Source: Flavobacterium sp. SH_e (lineage in GTDB: Bacteria > Bacteroidota > Bacteroidia > Flavobacteriales > Flavobacteriaceae). Taken from it: 64,000 nt of DNA. The stretch lies in contig NZ_JAOVZN010000005.1 in assembly GCF_025717045.1 (NCBI RefSeq), forward strand, positions 1 to 64,000, written 5' to 3'. Numbering within the stretch: the first letter of the stretch is position 1; each line of letters begins with the position of its first letter. The notes beneath the pieces are model-generated. The model searched no databases. It was not told the DNA's origin and saw only the letters and a list, made by a program, of their open reading frames with translations. A program made the position numbers and the translations under genes. Positions 16,693 through 25,691 of the stretch are shown here, one piece after another.

Positions 16693-19146
16693 ATGTCAAA
16701 CCATAAAATACTTACTATTGACAATCTGTCACTTCAAGAATTTGACTCAGAGGCAGAATTAATTCCATTATTGACGCCGGAAGACGAGGAGGAAATGAAT
16801 AATGAAGAGCTTCCTATTTCGCTTCCAATTTTACCTTTACGTAATACTGTTTTATTTCCTGGGGTTGTAATTCCAATTTCTGCAGGAAGAGATAAATCTA
16901 TTAAATTGATTAATGATGCAAATGCTGGTGGTAAAATCATTGGCGTTGTATCTCAAATTAACGAAGAAGACGAAGATCCGTCAAAAGACGATATTCATAA
17001 AATAGGAACTGTAGCACGTATTTTACGTGTTTTAAAAATGCCTGACGGGAATGTAACAGTTATCCTTCAAGGAAAAAAACGTTTCGAAATTGACGAAGTT
17101 GTTTTAGAAGAACCTTACATGACAGCAACTATTAAAGAAGTTGCAGAAGAACGTCCTGAAGAAAATGATTCTGAATTTACCGCTATTTTAGATTCTGTAA
17201 AAGAATTAGCAATTCAGATAATTAAAGAAAGCCCAAACATTCCATCTGAAGCTACATTTGCCATTAAAAACATTGAAAGCCAATCGTTTTTAATCAATTT
17301 TGTTTCTTCAAATATGAATTTATCTGTAAAAGAAAAACAAGGACTTTTATCGATAAACGGATTAAAAGAACGCGCTTTAGAGACTTTACGTTATATGAAT
17401 GTCGAACTTCAAAAATTAGAGTTGAAGAATGATATTCAGTCAAAAGTTCGTTTTGACTTAGACCAGCAACAAAGAGAATATTTCCTTCACCAGCAAATGA
17501 AAACCATTCAAGAAGAATTGGGAGGCGTTTCGCAAGAAGAGGAAATGGACGAAATGGGGCTTAAAGCCAAAACCAAAAAATGGGACGAAAAAACGCAGAA
17601 ACATTTCGAGAAAGAATTGTCTAAAATGCGTCGTATGAATCCACAATCTCCAGATTTTGGAATTCAGCGTAATTATTTAGAGCTGTTTTTAGAATTGCCT
17701 TGGGGCGAATATTCTAAAGATAAATTCGATTTGAAACACGCTCAGAAAATATTAGATAAAGATCATTTTGGGCTTGATGAAGTAAAGAAAAGAATGATTG
17801 AACATTTGGCAGTTTTAAAATTGCGAAATGACATGAAATCACCAATTATATGTTTAACAGGGCCTCCAGGAGTTGGTAAAACTTCTATTGGTCGTTCTGT
17901 AGCAGAGGCTTTAGGGCGCGAATATGTTCGTATTTCTTTAGGAGGTTTACGTGACGAAGCAGAAATTCGCGGACATAGAAAAACCTATATTGGAGCAATG
18001 CCTGGACGTATTATTCAGAGTTTGAAAAAAGCAGGGACTTCAAATCCAGTATTTATTTTAGATGAGATCGATAAATTATCAAATGGTAATAGCGGTGATC
18101 CATCTTCAGCTTTATTAGAAGTTTTAGATCCAGAGCAAAATAGTGCTTTTTACGATAATTTCCTTGAAATGGGATATGACTTGTCTAAAGTAATGTTTAT
18201 TGCAACTTCAAATAATATGGCAGCTATTCAGCCTGCGTTGCGCGACAGAATGGAAGTAATTAAAATGTCAGGCTATACAATTGAAGAAAAAGTTGAAATT
18301 GCTAAAAGACATTTATTCCCAAAACAATTGGAAGCTCACGGGTTAACTGCAAAAGATTTGACTATTGGTAAAAAACAATTAGAAAAAATCGTTGAAGGAT
18401 ATACCAGAGAATCAGGTGTTCGTAATTTAGAAACTAAAATTGCTCAAGTAATTAGAAATGCAGCAAAATCTGTTGCAATGGAGGAGGAGTATAACAAAAA
18501 AGTTACAGATGAAGATATTATAGCGATTTTAGGAGTGCCAAGATTAGAGCGTGATAAATATGAAAATAATGATGTTGCTGGTGTTGTAACTGGTTTGGCC
18601 TGGACAAGTGTTGGAGGTGATATTTTGTTTATCGAATCTTTAATTTCTGAAGGAAAAGGTGCTTTGACTATTACAGGGAATTTAGGAACTGTAATGAAAG
18701 AATCTGCGACTATTGCCTTAGAATACATTAAAGCAAATGCTAAGAAATTAGGTATTAGCACAGATCTTTTCCAAAAATACAATATTCACTTACACGTTCC
18801 AGAAGGTGCAACTCCAAAAGATGGACCAAGTGCTGGTATTGCAATGCTGACGTCTTTAGTTTCTCTTTTAACTCAAAAGAAAGTTAAGAAAAGCCTTGCT
18901 ATGACAGGCGAAATCACTCTTAGAGGAAAAGTATTGCCAGTTGGCGGTATTAAAGAGAAAATCTTAGCTGCAAAAAGAGCAGGTATCAAGGAGATTATTT
19001 TATGTCATGAAAATAAAAGTGACATTGATGAAATTAAAGAAGAATATTTAGAAGGTTTGACTTTTCATTATGTGAAGGAAATGAGCGAAGTATTAGCGCT
19101 AGCTTTGACAGATCAAAAAGTTAAAAATGCTAAAGAATTAAAATAA
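16693..19146 (+). CDS. lon: ATP-dependent protease Lon
   Basis: 817 residues, all Lon domains present. The N-terminal LAN domain (about 45-240, [16 protein letters not shown]) is followed by a coiled-coil and then the AAA+ module with Walker A GPPGVGKT (Lys396) and Walker [10 protein letters not shown]. The protease domain has catalytic Ser713 (GPSAGIAM) and Lys756 (GGIKEKIL). It degrades misfolded and short-lived regulatory proteins in the cytoplasm. The roughly 130-base leader has a TAAGTTTG element at 16544 without a convincing -33 box. Confidence 0.98.
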   Translation: MSNHKILTIDNLSLQEFDSEAELIPLLTPEDEEEMNNEELPISLPILPLRNTVLFPGVVIPISAGRDKSIKLINDANAGGKIIGVVSQINEEDEDPSKDDIHKIGTVARILRVLKMPDGNVTVILQGKKRFEIDEVVLEEPYMTATIKEVAEERPEENDSEFTAILDSVKELAIQIIKESPNIPSEATFAIKNIESQSFLINFVSSNMNLSVKEKQGLLSINGLKERALETLRYMNVELQKLELKNDIQSKVRFDLDQQQREYFLHQQMKTIQEELGGVSQEEEMDEMGLKAKTKKWDEKTQKHFEKELSKMRRMNPQSPDFGIQRNYLELFLELPWGEYSKDKFDLKHAQKILDKDHFGLDEVKKRMIEHLAVLKLRNDMKSPIICLTGPPGVGKTSIGRSVAEALGREYVRISLGGLRDEAEIRGHRKTYIGAMPGRIIQSLKKAGTSNPVFILDEIDKLSNGNSGDPSSALLEVLDPEQNSAFYDNFLEMGYDLSKVMFIATSNNMAAIQPALRDRMEVIKMSGYTIEEKVEIAKRHLFPKQLEAHGLTAKDLTIGKKQLEKIVEGYTRESGVRNLETKIAQVIRNAAKSVAMEEEYNKKVTDEDIIAILGVPRLERDKYENNDVAGVVTGLAWTSVGGDILFIESLISEGKGALTITGNLGTVMKESATIALEYIKANAKKLGISTDLFQKYNIHLHVPEGATPKDGPSAGIAMLTSLVSLLTQKKVKKSLAMTGEITLRGKVLPVGGIKEKILAAKRAGIKEIILCHENKSDIDEIKEEYLEGLTFHYVKEMSEVLALALTDQKVKNAKELK

Positions 19147-19169
19147 GTTTTTTTTACTTCAAATTTTAA

Positions 19170-19210
19170 AAATCCAAATTCCAATTTACAGATTGGGATT
19201 TGGATTTTTT
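19170..19210 (+). terminator. Terminator of lon
   Basis: A 16-bp stem (AAATCCAAATTCCAAT with ATTGGGATTTGGATTT, one wobble) followed by Ts. Confidence 0.9.
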
Positions 19211-19302
19211 TATGCTTTTATGTTTAAGATTTTGGTTTTAAAACCTGACGTAAATATTAAATTCATATAGTTATAAAAATTATTTTTTAAGTTATATAAT
19301 TT

Positions 19303-19310
19303 TATCTTTG
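19303..19310 (+). promoter_or_regulatory. Promoter -7 element for porQ
   Basis: TATCTTTG, a perfect TAnnTTTG match, 38 bases before the porQ start. Confidence 0.55.
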
Positions 19311-19348
19311 TATTTGCGTTATTCCCATATTGGAGCGCCCAAAACAAA

Positions 19349-20368
19349 ATGTTTAAGAAAGTTATTTTATTTTTTACAATTTTAATTTGTTCGTTTTCTT
19401 TCGGACAAGTTGGCGGGCGTTACACCTATCAATTTTTAAATTTGACTACTTCACCAAGGCAGGCGGCGTTAGGAGGGGATATTATTACAATATATGATGA
19501 AGATGTTAATCAGGCTATGTCTAATCCAGCACTTATAAACGCAGACATGGACAATCACTTGGCAATGAATTACGGAAGTTATTACGGAGAGGCATCTTAC
19601 GGTACGGCTTCGTATGCTTATACTTATGACAGGCATTATCAAACTTTCTATGCTGGTGTTACTTATGTGAACTATGGTACATTTGAAGGTTATGATGAAA
19701 ATGGCCAAGCTACATCAAACTTTAGCGGAAGCGAAGGCGCGCTTTCTTTCGGATATGCCTACAATGTTCCTTATACAGATTTTTTTATAGGTGCAAGCGG
19801 TAAGTTAATTACTTCTTCATTAGAAACTTACAACTCAATAGGAGGTGCAGTTGATTTAGGTTTTTTATATCTAATTGAAGAGAAAAATTTAAATTTTGGA
19901 TTGGTATTTCGCAACATTGGTACGCAGTTTACTACATATTCAGGAATCAAAGAGAATTTACCGTTTGAAATCGTTGCAGGTATTTCTCAAGAATTAGAAC
20001 ACGTGCCAATTCGCTGGCATCTTACATTAGAGAATCTACAGCAATGGAATATTTCTTTTTCTAACCCTAATCGTGGTGAAACTAATATTGATGGATCAAC
20101 AAGTCCAGAGAAAGTTTCTTTTTTTAATAATACTTTAAGACACGTTGCATTTGGTGTGGAACTTTTTCCTAAAAAGGCATTTAATTTTCGAATAGGATAT
20201 AATTTCAGAAGAGGAGAAGAGTTGCGAGTAGATGAACAGCGTAATTTTTCAGGAGTTTCATTAGGTTTCGGTTTAAAATTAAATAAGTTAAGATTTAACT
20301 ATTCGTATTCGAGATATACATTGGCAGCTAACACAAGCCTTTTTGGTTTAACATTAAATTTTCAATAA
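19349..20368 (+). CDS. porQ: Type IX secretion system protein PorQ
   Basis: 339 residues with a signal peptide ending SFSFGQ. The mature protein begins GGRYTYQFLNLTTSPRQAALGG, typical of PorQ, and is a series of amphipathic strands ending in an aromatic residue (LFGLTLNFQ), consistent with an outer-membrane beta-barrel. PorQ belongs to the T9SS that exports adhesins, gliding proteins and enzymes in Bacteroidota. The L,D-transpeptidase-like gene and cmk follow on the same strand. A location next to cmk recurs in Flavobacterium from memory, unverified. Confidence 0.88.
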   Translation: MFKKVILFFTILICSFSFGQVGGRYTYQFLNLTTSPRQAALGGDIITIYDEDVNQAMSNPALINADMDNHLAMNYGSYYGEASYGTASYAYTYDRHYQTFYAGVTYVNYGTFEGYDENGQATSNFSGSEGALSFGYAYNVPYTDFFIGASGKLITSSLETYNSIGGAVDLGFLYLIEEKNLNFGLVFRNIGTQFTTYSGIKENLPFEIVAGISQELEHVPIRWHLTLENLQQWNISFSNPNRGETNIDGSTSPEKVSFFNNTLRHVAFGVELFPKKAFNFRIGYNFRRGEELRVDEQRNFSGVSLGFGLKLNKLRFNYSYSRYTLAANTSLFGLTLNFQ

Positions 20369-20372
20369 ATAC

Positions 20373-20978
20373 ATGAAACTATTTTATTTGGTTTTGTTTG
20401 TGACTGTAAGTTTTTTTTCTGGTTCAAAACTTGCTTTCAAAGAAGAGGATGATGCTATTTCTACAATAGAAATGGAACGAATTAATAGCAGAATTGCTGA
20501 TATAAAAAACATGATTAGTATTGATTCTAAATACAATCAAAAGATTGCTTTTCTAATTGATATGAAAGTTCCTTCTGGGAAAAATCGCTTTTTTGTTTAC
20601 GATTTACAGAAAAATGAAGTTGTAGATCAAGGTCTTGTAGCTCATGGTTCTGGTTCTGAAACTGGTGTGAAAGGAATTTTAAAATTTAGCAATATGCCTA
20701 ATTCTAATTGCACCGCATTAGGAAGGTATTCAGTAGGCAAAACATACAAAGGTATTTTTGGAAAAGCATATAGATTGGCTGGTTTAGAGGAAACTAATAA
20801 TAATGCTTTGAAAAGAGCAATTGTACTTCATCATTATTCTGCAGTTCCTTATGATGAACAAGATTATTATATTAGCAATAGTCACGGATGTCCAATGGTT
20901 AATGAGCAATTCTTCAAAAGAATAGAAAAAATAATTGATGGTTCAAAATCGAATATCATTATGGATATTTACTATTAA
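20373..20978 (+). CDS. Murein L,D-transpeptidase catalytic domain family protein
   Basis: 201 residues with an N-terminal signal peptide. The catalytic signature SHGCPMVNE near residue 170 matches the YkuD-like fold (His and nucleophilic Cys), and VAHGSGSETG plus IVLHHYS upstream fit the secreted murein L,D-transpeptidase-like group. Expected to act on peptidoglycan crosslinks in the periplasm. It starts four bases after porQ, so the two are one unit; whether it helps T9SS insertion is unknown. Confidence 0.82.
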   Translation: MKLFYLVLFVTVSFFSGSKLAFKEEDDAISTIEMERINSRIADIKNMISIDSKYNQKIAFLIDMKVPSGKNRFFVYDLQKNEVVDQGLVAHGSGSETGVKGILKFSNMPNSNCTALGRYSVGKTYKGIFGKAYRLAGLEETNNNALKRAIVLHHYSAVPYDEQDYYISNSHGCPMVNEQFFKRIEKIIDGSKSNIIMDIYY

Positions 20979-21063
20979 AAAAAAACTTCTTAATCCAGAA
21001 ATAATAAATAGAACTTTTTATTGTCGGAATGATTTGTTTTCGATGATGAAAAGTTTTTTTTAG

Positions 21064-21113
21064 TTCATTAATTAATGAGAAAATAAATAATATTTCATTT
21101 TTCATTAATTAAT
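21064..21113. repeat. Two AT-rich palindromes upstream of cmk
   Basis: TTCATTAATTAATGA at 21064-21078 is itself palindromic and recurs as TTCATTAATTAAT at 21101-21113, 37 bases later. They lie just before the likely cmk promoter and could be operators, or chance in AT-rich DNA. Confidence 0.45.
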
Positions 21114-21143
21114 ATAGGTGTTCCAAATAAAAAGAAAGATGGC

Positions 21144-21151
21144 TACATTTG
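21144..21151 (+). promoter_or_regulatory. Promoter -7 element for cmk
   Basis: TACATTTG, a perfect TAnnTTTG match, with an imperfect TTCC at -33 spacing (19 bases). It gives a leader of about 70 bases before the TTG start. Confidence 0.5.
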
Positions 21152-21226
21152 TAGAAGTTTTGGCGACGCTTTTGTTGTTAACTGAATAAGCAGTCATTAA
21201 AAAAATAAAAATTTAAAAATAAAGAA

Positions 21227-21919
21227 TTGAAAAAAATTACCATTGCAATCGACGGATTTTCATCTACAGGCAAAAGCACTCTTGCAAAACAATTAGCAAA
21301 AGAATTGGAATATGTTTATGTAGATACTGGTGCTATGTATCGTGCTGTAGCTTATTTTGCTATGCAGCATAATTTTATAGGAGCTGATTTTTTTGATAAA
21401 AATGCTCTTATTGAAAATTTGTCTAAAATTCAGTTAGAATTTAAATTCAATTCTGATTTAGGTTTTGCTGAAATGTATTTAAACGGTGATAATGTTGAAA
21501 AACAAATTAGAACTATCGAAGTTTCTAATTTTGTTAGTAAAGTTGCTGCAGTATCAGAAGTTCGTGCTAAATTAGTAGAACAACAGCAAGAAATGGGGAA
21601 AAACAAAGCCATTGTTATGGATGGAAGAGATATTGGAACTGTTGTTTTTCCTGACGCAGAACTTAAAATATTCATGACAGCTAGCGCAGAAACACGGGCT
21701 CAAAGGCGTTTTGATGAATTACAGCAAAAAGGAGATAATGTCTCTTATGAAGAAGTTTTGAAAAATGTTGTAGAAAGAGATCATATGGATACACATCGAG
21801 AGGATTCTCCTTTAGTAATTGCTGAAGATGCAATTGAGATCGATAATTCTTACTTAAATAAAGAAGAACAATTTGCAGCTGTTTTAGAATTAGTGAATGA
21901 TGTTGTTAAAACAGCGTAA
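21227..21919 (+). CDS. cmk: Cytidylate kinase
   Basis: 230 residues. The P-loop GFSSTGKST (residues 10-18), DTGAMYRAVA and the MDGRDIGTVVFPDAELKIFMTA segment are diagnostic. It phosphorylates CMP and dCMP in pyrimidine nucleotide recycling. The start is TTG: the reading frame upstream meets a stop at 21206 with no ATG between, and the protein would otherwise lose its first strand. The 248 bases before it hold two palindromes and a promoter motif. Confidence 0.95.
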   Translation: MKKITIAIDGFSSTGKSTLAKQLAKELEYVYVDTGAMYRAVAYFAMQHNFIGADFFDKNALIENLSKIQLEFKFNSDLGFAEMYLNGDNVEKQIRTIEVSNFVSKVAAVSEVRAKLVEQQQEMGKNKAIVMDGRDIGTVVFPDAELKIFMTASAETRAQRRFDELQQKGDNVSYEEVLKNVVERDHMDTHREDSPLVIAEDAIEIDNSYLNKEEQFAAVLELVNDVVKTA

Positions 21920-21986
21920 TTTTTTGCAGATTTCATTTTAAATGGTAGTTTTACCGCTTCATTTTTACTAAAGACAAATTTATTAT

Positions 21987-23363
21987 ATGGGGATTAAAAA
22001 CAGATTGATCTTAATGAGCTTTCTTCAATTTTTTGTTTGGGGAGCCTGGCTTATAACAATTGGAAATTATTGGTTTGGCACAAAAAACTGGGAAGGAACT
22101 CAATTTGGACTAGTTTTTGGAACTATGGGAATCGCTTCTCTTTTTATGCCAACTCTAACAGGTATTATTGCCGACAGATGGGTAAATGCTGAAAAGCTTT
22201 ACGGAGTCCTTCATATTTTATATGCTGCAGTTTTATTCGGAATTACGCAAGTTACAACACCAGATACCTTTATTGTTGTAATGCTTTTGGCAATGTGCTG
22301 TTATATGCCAACAATTGCTTTGAGTAACTCTATTTCTTATACTTCGCTTAAATTAAACAATAAAAACATCGTTAAAGATTTTCCGCCAATTCGTGTTTGG
22401 GGAACAATTGGGTTTATTGTCGCAATGTGGATTACTAATTTAAGTGGGAGTAAAGCGACAGAATATCAATTCTATATTGCTGGAATTGGTGCTTTAATTC
22501 TTGGGATTTATGCCTTTACTTTACCAAAATGTGAACCACAGCGCTTGATTAAAGAAAATGCTACTTGGATAGAAACTTTTGGATTAGAGTCTTTTAAATT
22601 GTTTGCAAATTATAAAATGGCTTTGTTTTTTGTTTTTTCTATGTTTTTAGGAGGAGCATTACAGTTAACAAATGCTTATGGTGATGTGTTTTTAGATGAA
22701 TTTAAACATTTTCCAAAATATGCAGATTCTTTTGTAATTCGTTATTCGACTATTATTATGTCGATTTCTCAAGTTTCTGAGACGTTGTTTATTCTTGCGA
22801 TTCCGTTTTTCTTAAGACGTTTCGGAATCAAACAAGTTATGTTAATCAGTATGTTGGCTTGGGTTTTACGTTTCGGATTATTTGCTTTTGGTGATCCTGT
22901 TGGAGGTTTATGGATGATTATTCTGTCTTGTATTGTATACGGAATGGCATTTGATTTCTTTAATATTTCAGGTTCTTTATTCGTAGAAAGCAATACCGAT
23001 TCTAAAATTCGTTCTTCTGCACAAGGTTTGTTTATGATGATGACAAATGGAGTAGGAGCGGTTTTGGGAAGTTTAACTTCTGGATGGGCGATTGATCGTT
23101 TTTTTACAAAATCGTTCGCTAATACAACTGAGTTAGCTGGATTTTTACAAACAGATGCTACTAATGAGAAAATGGTGGAATTTGTAAAAGGACAAGGAAA
23201 TTCAATTTCTGTTGATGGAATTTTTGCAAATCCAGTTTTAATGAAAGACTGGCATACAATCTGGTTGTCATTTGCACTTTATGCCTTAGTAATTGCAATT
23301 GCTTTTGCTGTTTTATTTAAGCATAAACATGATCCAAAAGAGATTGAGAATTTGAGTCACTAA
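21987..23363 (+). CDS. NupG-type nucleoside:H+ symporter (MFS)
   Basis: 458 residues with 12 predicted transmembrane helices. The N-terminus LILMSFLQFFVWGAWLITIGNYW and the GIIADRWVNAEK loop match the nucleoside:H+ symporter family of the major facilitator superfamily (E. coli NupG, XapB). It imports nucleosides across the inner membrane. Its position right after cmk suggests linked pyrimidine salvage. A hairpin follows. Confidence 0.85.
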   Translation: MGIKNRLILMSFLQFFVWGAWLITIGNYWFGTKNWEGTQFGLVFGTMGIASLFMPTLTGIIADRWVNAEKLYGVLHILYAAVLFGITQVTTPDTFIVVMLLAMCCYMPTIALSNSISYTSLKLNNKNIVKDFPPIRVWGTIGFIVAMWITNLSGSKATEYQFYIAGIGALILGIYAFTLPKCEPQRLIKENATWIETFGLESFKLFANYKMALFFVFSMFLGGALQLTNAYGDVFLDEFKHFPKYADSFVIRYSTIIMSISQVSETLFILAIPFFLRRFGIKQVMLISMLAWVLRFGLFAFGDPVGGLWMIILSCIVYGMAFDFFNISGSLFVESNTDSKIRSSAQGLFMMMTNGVGAVLGSLTSGWAIDRFFTKSFANTTELAGFLQTDATNEKMVEFVKGQGNSISVDGIFANPVLMKDWHTIWLSFALYALVIAIAFAVLFKHKHDPKEIENLSH

Positions 23364-23418
23364 GATTAGAAATAATCTTTGTCAAATTTTAAAGATATGA
23401 CAAAGATAGTTACACATA

Positions 23419-23454
23419 GTAAACCCGACAGTTTTTTTAACCTGTTGGGTTTAC
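23419..23454 (+). terminator. Probable terminator after the nucleoside transporter gene
   Basis: A 13-bp stem (GTAAACCCGACAG with CTGTTGGGTTTAC) whose loop holds Ts; the downstream T-tract is weak. Confidence 0.6.
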
Positions 23455-23489
23455 GTTTGTAAAGACCTTATGGAAATAAAAAGTTATAA

Positions 23490-23560
23490 CCTAGCCCCGA
23501 TAGAGCGGATATCCTTTTATGGCGGGGTTCGCCATAAAAGATAGGAGCGAAAGCGGGACT
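23490..23560 (+). repeat. Dispersed imperfect palindrome, copy 1
   Basis: A roughly 71-base imperfect inverted repeat beginning CCTAGCCCCGATAGAGCGG and closing on the hairpin ATGGC-GGGGTTC-GCCAT (centre about 23524). The second copy is at 42785-42864 in the opposite orientation. It lies in a 414-base gap, which otherwise holds only the upstream hairpin and the rpsA promoter and leader. Confidence 0.8.
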
Positions 23561-23627
23561 AAACGTCTTGAAAAAACCTAAAATCTTCTGCTTCTTAATA
23601 ATCAACTGACAATCAATCTGGAAATAT

Positions 23628-23658
23628 TTTGTAAATCCAAATATTTGTAGTAATTTTG
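23628..23658 (+). promoter_or_regulatory. rpsA promoter
   Basis: TTTG (23628-23631), 19 bases, TAATTTTG (23651-23658): an excellent Bacteroidota housekeeping promoter. Transcription should start near 23662, leaving a leader of about 116 bases. Confidence 0.8.
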
Positions 23659-23715
23659 CAGACCTTTTGGCAGAGAAGAGTTTCCTTTAGGTATCAACCA
23701 TTTATGTAAAACAAC

Positions 23716-23758
23716 TTCTGTATTTTCTATCGCATAGAGAAACTCGAGAAAAACAGAA
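23716..23758 (+). promoter_or_regulatory. Hairpin in the rpsA leader
   Basis: TTCTGT pairs with ACAGAA and encloses the perfect hairpin TCTAT-CGC-ATAGA (23726-23738), 20 bases upstream of the start codon. Possible autoregulatory site for S1. Confidence 0.45.
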
Positions 23759-23777
23759 TACAAATTTTTTTATCAGC

Positions 23778-25553
23778 ATGTCTGAACAAACAAAATCACA
23801 AGAAGAGTTTTTAGCAAATTTTAACTGGCACAACTTCCAAGAAGGAATCGATGCAGTAGATGAAAAAAACTTACAAGAGTTTGAGGAACTAGTATCTAAA
23901 ACTTTCATCGCTACAGATCAAGAAGAAGTAGTTGAAGGAGTTGTAGTTAGAATTACAGATAGAGACGTTATCGTTGATATCAATGCTAAATCTGAAGGTG
24001 TTATTTCTTTAAACGAATTTCGTTACAACCCAAATTTAAAAGTAGGTGACAAAGTAGAAGTATTAATCGACATCCGTGAGGATAAAACAGGTCAATTAGT
24101 ATTATCTCACAGAAAAGCACGTACTATCAAATCTTGGGATAGAGTTATTGCAGCTAATGAAACTGGAGAAATCGTTAACGGTTTTGTTAAATGTAGAACT
24201 AAAGGAGGTATGATTGTTGACGTATTCGGTATCGAAGCGTTCTTACCTGGATCTCAAATTGACGTTAAGCCAATTAGAGACTACGATGTATATGTAAACA
24301 AAATGATGGAATTCAAAGTGGTAAAAATCAACCACGAATTCAAAAACGTTGTTGTATCTCATAAAGCTCTTATCGAGGCTGATATTGAAGTACAGAAAAA
24401 AGAGATCATCGGTCAATTACAAAAAGGACAAGTATTAGAAGGTGTTGTTAAAAACATTACTTCTTATGGTGTGTTCATTGACTTAGGTGGTGTTGACGGA
24501 TTAATTCACATTACTGACCTTTCTTGGAGTAGAATCAACCACCCAAGTGAAGTTCTTGAATTAGATCAAAAATTAAACGTTGTAATCCTTGATTTCGATG
24601 ATGAGAAAACAAGAATTCAATTAGGATTGAAACAATTAAACGCTCACCCATGGGATGCTTTAGATGCTAACTTAACTGTTGGTGATAAAGTTAAAGGTAA
24701 AGTAGTTGTAATCGCTGATTACGGTGCTTTCATCGAAGTTGCTGAAGGTGTTGAAGGTTTAATCCACGTTTCTGAAATGTCATGGTCAACTCATTTACGT
24801 TCTGCTCAAGATTTCGTAAAAGTTGGAGATGTTGTTGAAGCTGTTATCTTAACTTTAGATAGAGATGACCGTAAAATGTCATTAGGTATCAAACAATTGA
24901 CTCAAGATCCATGGACTGACATTACTTCTAAATACCCAGTAGGTTCTAAACATACAGGTATCGTTAGAAACTTCACAAACTTTGGTATTTTCGTAGAATT
25001 AGAAGAAGGAATTGATGGATTAATCTACATTTCTGACCTTTCTTGGACTAAGAAAATCAAACACCCATCTGAGTTTGTAAACGTTGGTGAAAAACTTGAT
25101 GTTGTAGTATTAGAGTTAGATGTTGAAGGACGTAAATTATCTTTAGGTCACAAACAAACTACTGCTAATCCTTGGGATCAATACGAAGATTCTTTCGCTG
25201 TAGGAACTATCCACAATGGTGAGATTTCTGAAATCGTTGACAAAGGAGCTACTGTAGAATTCGGAGATGATATCGTTGCTTTCATTCCTACTCGTCACCT
25301 TGAAAAAGAAGACGGAAAGAAATTGAAAAAAGGTGATACTGCTGATTTCAAAGTAATCGAGTTCAACAAAGAATTCAAAAGAGTAGTTGCTTCTCACACT
25401 GCTATCTTCCGTGAAGAAGAAGAGAAAAACGTGAAAGCTGCTGCTGAAACTACTGCATCTGCATCTACAAACGCGCCAGCTGCGACTTTAGGTGATAACA
25501 ATGATGTATTAGCTGCTTTAAAAGCTAAAATGGAAAAAACTGAGAAAAAATAA
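23778..25553 (+). CDS. rpsA: 30S ribosomal protein S1
   Basis: 591 residues carrying a series of S1/OB domains (e.g. VEGVVVRITDRDVIVDI, LEGVVKNITSYGVFIDLGGVDGLIH, VKGKVVVIADYGAFIEVAEGVEGLIH, HTGIVRNFTNFGIFVELEEGIDGLIY), with more diverged ones at each end and an Ala-rich C-terminus. It recruits mRNA to the small ribosomal subunit. Codon use is more C-rich at third positions than its neighbours, consistent with high expression. Strong promoter and terminator on either side. Confidence 0.97.
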   Translation: MSEQTKSQEEFLANFNWHNFQEGIDAVDEKNLQEFEELVSKTFIATDQEEVVEGVVVRITDRDVIVDINAKSEGVISLNEFRYNPNLKVGDKVEVLIDIREDKTGQLVLSHRKARTIKSWDRVIAANETGEIVNGFVKCRTKGGMIVDVFGIEAFLPGSQIDVKPIRDYDVYVNKMMEFKVVKINHEFKNVVVSHKALIEADIEVQKKEIIGQLQKGQVLEGVVKNITSYGVFIDLGGVDGLIHITDLSWSRINHPSEVLELDQKLNVVILDFDDEKTRIQLGLKQLNAHPWDALDANLTVGDKVKGKVVVIADYGAFIEVAEGVEGLIHVSEMSWSTHLRSAQDFVKVGDVVEAVILTLDRDDRKMSLGIKQLTQDPWTDITSKYPVGSKHTGIVRNFTNFGIFVELEEGIDGLIYISDLSWTKKIKHPSEFVNVGEKLDVVVLELDVEGRKLSLGHKQTTANPWDQYEDSFAVGTIHNGEISEIVDKGATVEFGDDIVAFIPTRHLEKEDGKKLKKGDTADFKVIEFNKEFKRVVASHTAIFREEEEKNVKAAAETTASASTNAPAATLGDNNDVLAALKAKMEKTEKK

Positions 25554-25574
25554 TTCTTAGTTTCATCTAAATAG

Positions 25575-25603
25575 AAAGTCCCGCAGAAATGCGGGAGTTT
25601 TTT
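25575..25603 (+). terminator. rpsA terminator
   Basis: TCCCGC-AGAAAT-GCGGGA hairpin followed by Ts. Confidence 0.88.
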
Positions 25604-25619
25604 GTTTATAATTGTTTCA

Positions 25620-25676
25620 GTTTTCAAGTTGCTCCTCAATTGCGAGTTCGAGCGGAGTTGAGAACTTTTTGAAAAC
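25620..25676. repeat. Nested inverted repeat between rpsA and the exbD array
   Basis: GTTTTCAAGTT pairs with AACTTTTTGAAAAC around an inner CTCAA/TTGAG repeat. It lies between convergent genes and may serve as a terminator for the exbD unit, or be a fragment of a dispersed element. Confidence 0.5.
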
Positions 25677-25691
25677 GATATTTACTTAGTA

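Noticed and set aside
16578-16706. A 42-codon frame overlapping the lon start
   Set aside because: It ends inside the lon gene, has no clear ribosome site and lies entirely in the lon leader. I cannot separate it from chance in an AT-rich leader.
21139-21189. A 16-codon frame starting MATFVEVL upstream of cmk
   Set aside because: The TACATTTG promoter box lies inside it, so the frame would be cut by the promoter and most transcripts would start within it.
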